Shown here piece by piece: positions 10,623 through 20,390 of a DNA stretch of 64,000 nt. The notes beneath the pieces are model-generated. The model saw only the letters and a list, made by a program, of their open reading frames with translations, did not search any database and had not been told where the DNA came from. A program made the position numbers and the translations under genes. The stretch is from Dasypus novemcinctus (taxonomy: Eukaryota > Chordata > Mammalia > Cingulata > Dasypodidae): assembly GCF_030445035.2 (NCBI RefSeq), contig NC_080688.1, forward strand, positions 63,707,449 through 63,771,448. Direction: 5' to 3'. Within the stretch, counting starts at the first letter, position 1. The number at the start of each line of letters is the position of its first letter.

Positions 10623-11460
10623 ATGGTTACGTGTGGTGAAGGCCAAATGCTTTTAGGGTCAGAATCAGCTGATTCTGCTGGGGGAATTTGGCAAGAATGA
10701 GGAAAGAAGCAGCCACCTGGTGGTGGGTGGGGAGGACCCTGGGTGGCTGTGGGGTTTGTGTCATCCCCCTGCCAGGGGGGTGGGATTACTGTATCTCTGC
10801 CCCTAAAAGAGCCTGTCTGCCTTAATGGCCCCAACTGGAAATGTGCCAGGGGGGTGGGATGAGCAAAGTGGTGGAAGGTGAGCTCATCCAGTGACTGGGA
10901 CACCCTGGAGGCAGTGGCCGTGGTGGCCAGAGAGGGCATGGCAGCTGGGTGGCACAGCCCTGGAGCCCTACCTGCAGTCGGAGGTGGGGAGGGACCTCCC
11001 GCCAGGGCCCAGGGAGGTGACGGCAGAGGGGACGCTGACTGTGTAGTGGGCAGGACACTGAGCCAGACCTCCAGTTCCAAGACGTTAACAGAGGCGCGGA
11101 CCCAGCCCCGGGGAGCCCCCTCCTGGGAGGACAGGATCTGCATCCCACCTGCTGGCCACTCGAGGTCTTGGAGCCCAGAGATGCAGCTTGCCCAAAGTGA
11201 TCCGGGCAGGTGAGGCAGAGCCAGGCCTGGAGCCTAAATCTTTGGCCGAAGTGAGCTCTGGGTCTCTTTCATCCACGGGAGGGAAAGCTGTCTGGGATAG
11301 GAAGAAAACGGGAGCCAGACACAGAACGGCAAATTTCTCGGGCAGGCCCGTGCCCGCCACTCCCTCAAGGCCGCTGGCGCTGGCCTGCGTGTGTCCGGGA
11401 GGCGCAGCGGCTCCCCGGGCTGCGCTCTGCAGAAAGCCAGCCTGCAGCGCTTCCCCAGCA
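10623..11460. other. GC-rich unique DNA
   Basis: The sequence is GC-rich with scattered CpG, denser at 11090-11130 and 11335-11430. Open frames on both strands overlap (for example 193 codons at 10562-11143 minus and 111 codons at 10878-11213 plus); such mutual openness is expected in GC-rich DNA. No domain is recognised. It may flank the enhancer-like block that follows. Confidence 0.35.
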
Positions 11461-11464
11461 TCTG

Positions 11465-11800
11465 CCAAGAATACCCCCGACATCATAATTTCTTTGACCT
11501 CCACCACATGAGTTTCTGAAAAGAACAAAACAGCATCATTCCCTGGCATTTACAGTTTAAACCTTTCCTATTCAAGTTTCTAACAAAAAAAGCCACCAAC
11601 CCATTCTGGCCGTGATTAAAATTCATAGGCTTGCTGCAGAGAACAGATGCAGAAGCAATTTTAAGCCAGTCATATCCCAGGTCTGCAAAATTAATTTGAC
11701 AGGTTTGCATTAAAGCACTGATCAATATCCACTTTAGAGCGGCAGAGGCTAACTGAGAAAAAATAAGTGACCGGAGTGTTACCAGACGAGAAAAAATGAA
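11465..11800. promoter_or_regulatory. candidate conserved non-coding element
   Basis: Unique AT-rich sequence with no repeat signature directly follows GC-rich DNA. It holds several homeodomain-type cores (catcataattt at 11483, ccgtgattaaaattcat at 11611, aaaattaatttgacagg at 11687-11703 with an adjacent TGACAG site of MEIS/TGIF type) and 'actgatcaatatcc'. The calm, non-decayed texture resembles developmental enhancers. Conservation was not measured, so this is a guess from composition and motifs. Confidence 0.3.
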
Positions 11801-12656
11801 TCTTTGAGACTTTTTTCCCTCTAAGCTTGCACCTACATCAGGAGTCCTGACCTCAATCCATTGATCGGCTGCAGTTAACATGACAAAAGGCCCGGCAGAT
11901 AGACCGCCTTGGCCTACCAGGGAACAATCACCCGGATACACTAAATGTTTGACAGAGTGACTGGACTGCGGAATTAGTCTTGCCGTTCCAGGTCCGACAC
12001 CAGCCCTGTCTTCCTGACTCCTCCCCGCCCCCTTCCCGCCAGTCATTCGCGGAGACCCAAGTCGTTCTAAACTTCCTCCCACGGATGGTGAGAGGAGACG
12101 GTCCTGGGGAAGCAGGGAACTGGCTCCGTTTAGCCACTTAGAAAAAAGAAAGCCTTTCTTTGACCAGCTCCTGCCAAGGGCTCGCGGCAGGCAGGGCCCC
12201 CGAAAGGTTTCCGGGGAGGCCGACCCCGTGAAAGGGCGACGCGTCAGGTGGGCTTGGAGGTGTGGGCTCCAGCTGGCTTTTCAATTTTATTTTATTATTT
12301 TATTTTCTCTTTTGGTGTGTAAGAAATGGGTTTCAAGTTCAGCCCATCCTCTGAATCTTGGCTGTTCTGTTCTTAGGCCTCACTGCCTTCCTGTCCTCTT
12401 CTCTACCCCGCTGCTAAAATCACACTTTGCCAATAACGCAATAAATCTAAAATGAGCACCAAGTAAGGAGGGGGCTTGTGCCAGGTGTGGATATGCAGGA
12501 TTGAGCATTCCTGGGGTTCAACTCTCATCTTCTCCTGGAAGGTTTTCCTAAGGAAAGGCACTTTTTCCTGTCTCAGGTCACGTAGCTGGTGGGAGCCAGG
12601 CCATTTACACTTGGCTACATAGGGCAGTGCCACCTGATAGAAAGATAATGTGAGTC
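11801..12656. other. unassigned unique DNA with a CpG cluster
   Basis: Mostly unique sequence. A small cluster of CpG (12180-12245, around 'ctcgcggc', 'ggccgaccccgtg' and 'gggcgacgcgtc') is followed by a T-rich run. The minus-strand frame of 199 codons at 11483-12082 spans unrelated textures and is taken as chance. Confidence 0.35.
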
Positions 12657-12671
12657 AGAAATACAAGCACA
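12657..12671 (+). repeat. target-site duplication, left copy
   Basis: agaaatacaagcaca here is repeated exactly at 13886-13900, on both sides of the L1-like element. A 15-bp exact pair next to a poly-A tail is the mark of L1-driven insertion. Confidence 0.95.
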
Positions 12672-13885
12672 CAGTCTCGAAGCCAAACTCAGCATGTAAA
12701 TGCAATGCCTTCCCCCCAGCGTGGGACATGACACCCGGGGATGAGCCTCCCTGGCAACAAGGGACCACTATCAACTACCAACTGATGATGCAACTGGAAA
12801 ATGACCTTATACGGAAGGTTCAATGCGGATCAGCAGAATATTCATGTCTACATAAAATACCATGACTTTAAAATGCTGTTTGACCTAAAGTAAGGGGGAA
12901 ATGGAAAGGAGAAATGAGTTTATATGGCTACGAGTTTCTAAAAAAGAGTCTGGAGGCTGGCAGAAGGTTTGCCCTCATGCACAACTGAGCAGAGTCAGAG
13001 AGACAGATAAAGCAGATACAACCCCCAGATATTGGTTCCTTTGAGGGCTAAAGAGACCCATGGGAGTTATGGTCATGGCCGATGGGGTTAACTACCAGGG
13101 CAGATGGCCCCTCTTTGGAAATGGTGTTTATGTGTGATGAATCTGGACTCAGATGGGATCTCCCTTCATAAGACTTTCATGCTAATGTGCTGGAGGTGCA
13201 GTTAATGTTGGGGTTTAAGATATATTTAGGGGATTTGAATCTCTGGACTGACAATGTGATAGCCAGATCCTGAGCCTCAACAGACTCCAGCACCTACAAT
13301 CTGATTTATTGGACTTACCACACTCAGCTAAGATGGAGGTGAAGAAGGACAACCACCACACCATGGAGCCTAGAGTGATTACAACTGAAAATGGGAGGAT
13401 TGCATCCAGCATCCAGGTGGAATCTGAGCCTCCTCTTGACATAGAGGTGCAATGGACACAACCAATCCAGTGTCCACATAGAAGAGGTGGCATTGGATTG
13501 GGAAAAGTGGACATAATGGACAAAGGGTATGGGGAAAGGCAGGAAGAGATGAGAGGTGGAGGCGTCTTCGGGACATGGAGCTGCCCTGGATGGTGCTTCA
13601 GAGGTAATCACCAGACATTGTAAATCCTCACAGGGCCTACATGATGGAATAGAGGAGAGTATGGGCCATGATGTGAACCAATGTATATGAGGTGCAGAGG
13701 TGCCCAAAGATGTACTTACCAAATCCAATGGATGTGTCAGGATGATGGGAACGAGTGTTGTTGGGGGGGGGGGGAGAGGGGGGGTGGGGGGGTGGGGTTG
13801 AATGGGACCTCACATATATATTTTTAATGTAATATTATTACAAAGTCAATAAAAAATAAAAAAATTAAAAAAAAAAAAAAAAAAA
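12672..13885 (+). mobile_element. young 5'-truncated L1-like 3' end (copy A)
   Basis: This 1.2-kb non-coding element ends in 'caataaaaaataaaaaaatt' plus poly-A and is bounded by an exact 15-bp duplication. It contains a guanine-rich tract at 13757-13797, a usual trait of mammalian L1 3' untranslated regions. No reverse-transcriptase ORF is included. It matches the element at 19588-20220 at about 99% over the shared 630 bp. Compared with the longer copy at 20.4-22.1 kb it lacks about 75 bp (junction near 13478). Open frames inside are meaningless. I recall this sequence as a xenarthran L1 tail; that it is L1 rests on the tail, duplication and variable 5' truncation among copies. Confidence 0.85.
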
Positions 13886-13900
13886 AGAAATACAAGCACA
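13886..13900 (+). repeat. target-site duplication, right copy
   Basis: Exact partner of 12657-12671, directly after the poly-A tail. Confidence 0.95.
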
Positions 13901-14206
13901 GGTGCACTTTGAACATTTCTAGTAGCCACATTAAAAATATAAAAAGAAACAAGTGAACTTAATTTTAATAATTTATTTTCTTTTAGCCAGTATACCTAAA
14001 TATGATCATTTCAACATGTAATGAATATAAAAAATTATTGAGATACTTTCCAACCTCTCTTGGGACGAGCCCCATTTCAAGTGCTGCAGAGCCACAGGTG
14101 GTTAGTGGCTGCTGTGCTGGGCAGAGCAGAGAAAGAGTCTGACCTGTTCAGTCCGGGATTCACTTTGGACATCCACAGGTGGGACCTTATTTCCATCATG
14201 CCCATC
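13901..14206. other. unassigned AT-rich DNA
   Basis: Nothing is recognised between the L1 insertion and the SINE. The pre-insertion locus joins 12656 to 13886 onward. Confidence 0.35.
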
Positions 14207-14585
14207 TTTTTTTTTTTTTTAAGATTTATTTATTTATTTAATCCCCCCGCGCCCCCCCCCCCCCGGTTGTCTATTCTGTGTCTACTTGCTGAGTCTTGTT
14301 TCTTTGTCCACTTCTGTTGTCGTTAGCAGCACGGGAAGTGTGGGCGGCGCCATTCCTGGGCAGACTGCACTTTCTTTCGCGCTGGGCGGCTCTCCTTATG
14401 GGGCGCACTCCTTGCGCGTGGGGCTCCCCTACGCGGGGGACACCCCTGCGTGGGGGGGCACTCCTTGTGCGCATCAGCACTGCGCATGGGCCAGCTCCAC
14501 ACGGGTCAAGGAGGCCCGGGGTTTGAACCGTGGACCTCCCATGTGGTAGACATACGCCCTAACCACTGGGCCAAGTCCGTTTCCC
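14207..14585 (-). mobile_element. DAS-III-type SINE, antisense
   Basis: It begins with poly-T and 'aagatttatttatttatt', then a C-run. The tRNA-related head lies at the right end: on the element strand 'ggaaacggacttggcccagtggttagggcg' (14585 leftwards), the B-box 'cggttcaaacccc' around 14520-14532 and 'cccatgcgcagtgctgatgcgc' around 14468-14490. The body is the long DAS-III form. It has many CpG sites, implying a fairly young copy. Open frames on both strands are SINE shadows. No convincing target duplication was found. Confidence 0.9.
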
Positions 14586-15235
14586 CCCATCATTTAAATA
14601 ATCTAGAGTTAGGTAGCCCTCATTCATCCTGCCAGTTGTTAAATGCCACATTGATAAAGCAGTTGTAATAAATACTAACATCTCCAGCCCAGTGGAGGGG
14701 CCACGCTGCTCAGATAGACGTAAGGCCATGGGCAAGCTGTGCCCAGTGGCATGTCTTAGTCCTCCATTTACTGCGGTGCCTAGTACAGTGTGTGGCTTTT
14801 AAAGGCTGCATTGTCATTTAAATAGTTGAAAATATTATAGAGCAGTATGCAAATGCAAAGTCTTACTGGTATTTGTATTCTTATTGGCTGTGGAAACACA
14901 CGGGCTATGAGTTAAAATCCCAGGGCTTGGTGACTGTGTCTGGGCAATAACCCTCTCTGATCCTCCACCCTTACCCAAGAGAGCTGACCTTCTTTCTTCA
15001 GCTATGACTGCAGGCAACTGTGCAGAAATCCTGAGTGATGGATGACCTCATCTGACTGGTCCAATAAATAAGGAGTGGACTAGCCATAATGTGGACTGGG
15101 TGCTGTTTAAGTCAGCATTCCAGGGTCCCAGAGAAGTGGGCCACAAGCATCAGATAGAAAGTGCTTGGGAAAAGAAACTGCCAATAGCTAGAAGAGGGGT
15201 TTCTTGGAGACTGGGGCTGGAATCAGCTGAAGGCT
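14586..15235. other. unassigned unique DNA
   Basis: No gene or named repeat. A short 'gtggcatg..gtgcctagtacagtgtg' piece at 14745-14795 may be an L2 tail. Confidence 0.35.
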
Positions 15236-15555
15236 CTTTTGCTCACATACCTGGCTCCTGGACTGGGGTGACTCAGAGGCTGGAGCACATGGCCTCTCCG
15301 TGTGGCTTGGCTTCCTTCCAACATGGTGGCCTCAGAGTAGAGGAACTTCTTACATGGAGGCTCAGTTCTCCCTGTGCACGTGTTCCGGTGCACAATGTAA
15401 AGCAGCACTGCCTTTTATGACCCAGCCTGGGAAGTCACGTAGCATCACCCTCTATTGATGGGAGCAGTCAGAAGCCCACAGTCAGGGAGAGGGGACATAG
15501 GCCCCAACTGTCAATGAGAGGAGCATCAAATCATTTAGGGTCCATGTTTTAAACA
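15236..15555 (-). repeat. old LTR-like or DNA repeat, family not assigned
   Basis: The order 'gcctctccgtgtggcttggcttcc', 'gccttttatgacccagcctgggaagtcacgtagcatcaccc', 'ggagaggggacataggcccc' and 'ccatgttttaaacacaccaca' is a known multi-copy mammalian repeat wording. I cannot name the family with confidence. Orientation is uncertain. Confidence 0.5.
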
Positions 15556-15710
15556 CACCACAGCTTTTCTCAAACTCAGTTTCTTTATCCGTAAAACGGA
15601 GATAATAATACCTACCTTGTTGGACTGTTATGAGAATTACATTAGGTAACTATTTAAAGTGCTCAGTGCAGTGCCTTGCACATGGTAACCATGCATTAAA
15701 TGTCAGCAGC
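15556..15710 (+). repeat. MIR fragment
   Basis: 'actcagtttctttatccgtaaaacggagataataatacctacc', then 'aaagtgctcagtgcagtgccttgcacatgg' is the 3' half of MIR in sense orientation. Confidence 0.85.
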
Positions 15711-15779
15711 GGTGGCTCTTGGAGCAGTCCCGTCACACCTTCTGACAGCCTTTGCTCTAAGCACACGGGAACCCAGCCT

Positions 15780-16110
15780 CACGCTGGGGGCTGAGAGGGA
15801 AGCCTAGAACCCATTCTCTGCCATCAGGTTGGGGAAATAAGATGCAGACAAATGACAACCAGCAATTAAAAGTCGAATGATGTAGGAGAGACTCAATATT
15901 GACAAGTTCAGAAACGGGCGAGAGAAATGTAAGCCCCTCCGGTGAGAGAAGGCTTTACAGAGGAAGTAGAACTTGAGTCGGATCTTGAAGGATTTAGAAT
16001 GGGCAGGACAGTAAGAGGCCAGACTTGTGGGTGACGTACGCTGATACACAAGGAACAGAGGCAGAGCTTGGCAAGTTCCCAAGACGATTTGGACAACAGC
16101 CCTTTGCAAT
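15780..16110 (+). repeat. old high-copy repeat (same kind as 7.4 kb)
   Basis: 'ccattctctgccatcaggttgggg', 'atgcagacaaatgacaacc', 'gagagaaggctttacagaggaagtag' and 'ttgagtcggatcttgaaggattt' are in the order seen in the other copies. Minus-strand open frames here are shadows. Confidence 0.5.
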
Positions 16111-16574
16111 GGTTTTAACCTCTTTTAGCTACCCCAGCAGTAACACAGAGATAAAAAGGAGTGTCACAATAGTGGAATTCCATCTGTCTGTCCATTGAGC
16201 CTTCCTCCTTTCCTTCCTCCATTTGTCCTTCCTTCCATCCAGTCAATAAATCCTGTCAAGCCCAGTTCTAGATGTTAGGATATAAAGACAAGTAAAACAA
16301 CCTCAGTTGTCCTGTAGTCTCCTTCACAATCTCCTGGAGAGAGATTTTAAAAGAAGATATTTTGGTGCAAGGGTATTCTTCAGCTTCCCTCTTTGACTCT
16401 GTGCCGTTATGTGCCCCATGTGTGGGTAGGGCAGGCTGACACCTTGCCATCTGTTTATAGTTGAGCTGATTAACTGTACAGTGTATTTACAGAAACTAAG
16501 TCTGATCCAGCAAATGAAGGAGGAGGAGATAAACAGATCCACTGGGTATCATTTAAATATTACTTACTTGACTA
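16111..16574. other. unassigned unique DNA with a CTTCC-rich run
   Basis: 'ccttcctcctttccttcctcc' near 16200-16245 is a short pyrimidine-rich simple run. The rest is not recognised. Confidence 0.4.
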
Positions 16575-16745
16575 GGGACTTGATATTCAGTTTTCTTATT
16601 GAATTCAGTTAAGGTAGGTGTTTTTAGCTCCATTTAATAGATGAGAGATCAGAAACTTGGAATAAGCAACCTAACCAAAGACAATCAGAAATGGGTGGCA
16701 GGACTGGTATTTGAAGCCAAATGGGTCTGGCTCTAAAATCTGGGG
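16575..16745 (-). repeat. MIR fragment, antisense
   Basis: 'agctccatttaatagatgagagatcagaaacttgg', 'ggtggcaggactggtatttgaagcc' and 'gtctggctctaaaatc' follow the antisense MIR order. Confidence 0.65.
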
Positions 16746-16993
16746 TCTTTCTCATGAACGCCTTAGACCCTGGAGCACCCTTGTGCTAGTAGGTTCAGGG
16801 CAGATGCTGCCACCTTCATTCTTTCAGTTAGTGACTAGAGAGGATCAATTGGACCCATCTTTCCTACAGAGCTAGGATGCCTCTGACACCCCGTCAGGAG
16901 AAATTGTCTCATTTGGGTTACATAAATGGGTTACTTTTCCCCTGCAGTAGAAAGTGCATCTCTTGTGGGCAGGGACTGGCCTGCCTAATTCTG

Positions 16994-17019
16994 TGCACAC
17001 ACACACACACACACACACA
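16994..17019. repeat. (CA)n microsatellite
   Basis: About 13 CA units, uninterrupted. It accounts for the Cys-Val runs in the minus-strand frame and His-Thr runs in the plus frame. Confidence 0.97.
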
Positions 17020-18494
17020 GTGGTACTTTACTCCTAGGGGACTATTCTCCAAATGTTGGTTGGTTTCAATTGAATTTTCCAGAAGTGAGACTGAGTTTTC
17101 ATGGATTGACCCTCCCTTCTGACCCATTTTCACTGTGATCCCTGACTCCCGTTTGTGAGATTTATTAGCACCCGGCTGTGACGCAGACAAAGCAAAATTC
17201 ATGGGCCCTTGGGGGAATGAGCTACTCCTGTGACTTCATTTGGTGCTGTAGGCTTCCCCTGTGGCCCAGGAGTGTAAATATCATCAACTCAGAACCTGTT
17301 TCTATCTCCTGGGCACTGCTTCCAATGTCAGCTCTTGGCACATCTAAAACAGAGTGGTCCCTCTCCTCCAGGGTGAAGGCCTCCGGAGAGCAGTAGGGAT
17401 CTGTGAGCACTCAAAGGCCCTCTCCTCGTCAGAAGCCCCAGGCACAGAGGCCCCTGCATCCAGCAGCCTCGTTGACAGGCAGGAGATTGCACTGCCTGGG
17501 TGCACACCAAACGTGTTTCCTACTCTTTCAATGGATACAAATGGTCACCTATGGGTGTGCACATTGGTAGAATTATTGTTTCATATTCAGATGGAGCCAC
17601 CAATTATTGGCTGCATTTTTCTAAGTGTAGTCACATATCCCCCAGCCATTCCTGAGAGGTGGTAATCTCATGAGGCTTAAAGAGAGACAGGATGGATGTG
17701 TGGGTCAGTAGCAGGGTCAGACCAGGGAGGTGTCTGCTTATTAACCTTCCATTTTGGCATCCCAACAGCCATACCCAGTACACACGGCAGGTCCCAGAAC
17801 CTGCCACTATTAATATTGTCACTAATGTAAGGTGGGTTTGCCTAAGCTGTTTCAATGACAGTATCACTGTTGTTCAAATTATAGAAACAGGTAAACAAAA
17901 TGTGGGGAATGGGGACTTGTTAGGATTGAGAAGTGGAGGGAAGATGGAGCTAGGTTGGGGGTCAAAAGTAAGTGTAGCTCGAAGAGTTCTAGCCTAGATA
18001 GAGTGACATAAGGGGCTCTGGGTAGAGCCGCTTGCATTTCTGTCATGGAGACGTTAATTCAGGCACACATCATTCATTCATTCAGCAAGGTTTTATTTGA
18101 ATCTATTTTTATAATAACTTTTTTTTTCAAATTCAAAAAAACAAAATAATGGAAAAAGACAGCTCAATCAGTATGGATGCATTACTCCTAAAAAGTTCTT
18201 TCCTGCTATCTCATCTAATTCCAACTACTAACTCAATTGTTCCTTCAGTGTTCAGAAAGATAGAGATGAACACAGATTAGGTAAATGACATAGTCAAGTT
18301 CTCCTCATTAATGAAGAAAATGAAGAAGAAAAAAATGCTTAATCATATTCATAACTCACAAAATCAATCCCCATATCTTTTTTTTTACCTTTAACATTAA
18401 TATAGTAACAACTTTGCTTTTGCTACAAAAATATTACAGTGTTGTTATTAACTATATTCTATAGATTAAATTAACTCTTAGGATGTTCTACTCC
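17020..18494. other. unassigned unique DNA
   Basis: No gene is recognised. The segment 18060-18480 is very AT-rich with A- and T-runs and may hide an old L1 or a decayed tail. Short open frames on both strands at 17.2-17.9 kb show no family motif. Confidence 0.35.
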
Positions 18495-18735
18495 AATTCT
18501 AGAGAGGACATAGGAATATACAGTAAATAGCATAGCTCCTATCTGCAAGTCTAGGTAGATGAAAGCACACAGAGTCATAACACAAGGGAGATTGTGTTAA
18601 GTGCCATAAAAGAAGGTCCACAGCAGCGAAGGGAGTGTTCAGAGGAAGAACAAATTGTTCTAGCAGGAGGAAATCATGGAGGGCTTCCTGAAGGAGGTGA
18701 CATAAGAGCTGTCTTGTGGAAAGATGTTTATGTGA
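18495..18735 (+). repeat. old high-copy repeat (same kind as 7.4 kb)
   Basis: 'gattgtgttaagtgccataaaagaagg' and 'tcatggagggcttcctgaaggaggtgacataagagctg' are the recognisable part. Confidence 0.55.
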
Positions 18736-19039
18736 AAGAATGACAACCAAAACCATAAGTGCTCTGCAAATAGTACCTGCCCTGACTACACAAATGGCCA
18801 TTCCCCCTTCCTTGATTGGAGCTGGTCTTACTCTTCTGAGCAGAAGCACTGGCCTCACTCCTTCCCAACTGCCGCCACTGGCAGTGACCTCACTATGGAT
18901 GGAAAAAGGGCTTGCAGGGCAGAATGGACCCCTGAGAGAATGTAGCTTCCAGGCTCTGAGGCCAGGTTACCTCTATTTCCCAGCCCAGCCCAGCCCCATA
19001 GCTGTGCTATCAGTTATCGTAGCAGGACAGGAGGTGACC

Positions 19040-19130
19040 AGACAGTTAATTGAATGACCATTTTTCAGATGAGATAATGAAGGCACAGAGAGGTTAAGTA
19101 GCTTGACTGAGATGCTAGGATTCAAACCAA
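19040..19130 (-). repeat. MIR fragment, antisense
   Basis: 'tttttcagatgagataatgaaggcacagagaggttaagtagcttg' followed by 'aggattcaaacc' is the antisense MIR core. Confidence 0.8.
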
Positions 19131-19573
19131 TTTGTGGGTTTGCTCTTTTGCCCACCAAAGAGTAGCTGGGTCAGGAACTGGGTTTCCAAACAGCCCTCCC
19201 TGAGACCCCTCCCCTCCTCCTCCTTTCAACTGTTGAGGGCCCTGGCCATTATCTGTCCCAACCCCTGTCACAACTCCTCTTGGGAGGAACCCCATCCAAG
19301 ACCATCCCTGGCAGCACGGTGGGTGCCTGGGGGTGAGTTGTGGGCCAGACTGAAAGCAGAGGGGGACAAACACTCTAGCAGGTGGGACTGGACTAGGGCG
19401 ACCAGCTGTGCCAGTTTGCAGGTTCTGTGAGGCTTCAATGCTAAAATCGGAGAAGTACCAGGAAAGCCTGAATGGATGGTCCCCTGGACAAGAAGAATTC
19501 AACTTAATGCAATTCCAGAACCCATAGGGAATGTCTCCTTAGGTGACTTTAATCACATACTTCTGTTATTATT
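19131..19573. other. unassigned unique DNA
   Basis: Nothing is recognised. Open frames on both strands are chance. Confidence 0.35.
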
Positions 19574-19587
19574 AACATAACTGAGAG
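19574..19587 (+). repeat. target-site duplication, left copy
   Basis: aacataactgagag is repeated exactly at 20221-20234 after a poly-A tail. Confidence 0.95.
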
Positions 19588-20220
19588 GACTGACAATGTG
19601 ATAGCCAGATCCTGAGCCTCAACAGACTCCAGCACCTACAGTCTGATTTATTGGACTTACCACACTCAGCTAAGATGGAGGTGAAGAAGGACAACCACCA
19701 CACCATGGAGCCTAGAGTGATTACAACTGAAAATGGGAGGATTGCATCCAGCATCCAGGTGGAATCTGAGCCTCCTCTTGACATAAAGGTGCAATGGACA
19801 CAACCAATCCAGTGTCCACATAGAAGAGGTGGCATTGGATTGGGAAAAGTGGACATAATGGACAAAGGGTATGGGGAAAGGCAGGAAGAGATGAGAGGTG
19901 GAGGCGTCTTCGGGACATGGAGCTGCCCTGGATGGTGCTTCAGAGGTAATCACCGGACATTGTAAATCCTCACAGGGCCTACATGATGGAATAGAGGAGA
20001 GTATGGGCCATGATGTGAACCAATGTATATGAGGTGCAGAGGTGCCCAAAGATGTACTTACCAAATCCAATGGATGTGTCATGATGATGGGAACGAGTGT
20101 TGTTGGGGGGGCGGAGAGGGGGGGTGGGGGGGTGGGGTTGAATGGGACCTCACATATATATTTTTAATGTAATATTATTACAAAGTCAATAAAAAATAAA
20201 AAAATTAAAAAAAAAAAAAA
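19588..20220 (+). mobile_element. very young 5'-truncated L1-like 3' end (copy B)
   Basis: These 633 bp are nearly identical to the last part of copy A (13248-13885). I count about four substitutions (for example 'acaatctg' against 'acagtctg', 'catagagg' against 'cataaagg') plus a length difference in the guanine tract. It starts abruptly at 'gactgacaatgtgatag', ends in the same tail, has an exact 14-bp duplication and shows the same ~75-bp internal deletion (near 19820). Both copies therefore come from one recently active source subfamily. The open frames shared with copy A are duplicated non-coding sequence, not a gene family. Confidence 0.9.
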
Positions 20221-20234
20221 AACATAACTGAGAG
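20221..20234 (+). repeat. target-site duplication, right copy
   Basis: Exact partner of 19574-19587. Confidence 0.95.
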
Positions 20235-20390
20235 TACGCTTTATCTCTATCCAGCTTCTTGAAATCAACCCCTGTTTTATTAAAATTTTATATCTAACCT
20301 TTAAACTCATCACTATATTCCATTTTACTATTAATGGAACCTGGCAATATATTGGGCTTCACTTTTCAAGAAGTTTTGGATCACAGAGAG

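Noticed and set aside
10562..11143. 193-codon frame on minus in GC-rich DNA
   Set aside because: It begins inside a MIR element and shows Pro/Ser/Thr-rich composition typical of GC-rich chance frames.
13309..20082. Matching open frames of about 104 and 134-138 codons at 13.3-13.7 and 19.65-20.1 kb, which look like a duplicated gene
   Set aside because: They lie inside two copies of an L1-like 3' untranslated region with target duplications; similarity is from the repeat, not from protein conservation.
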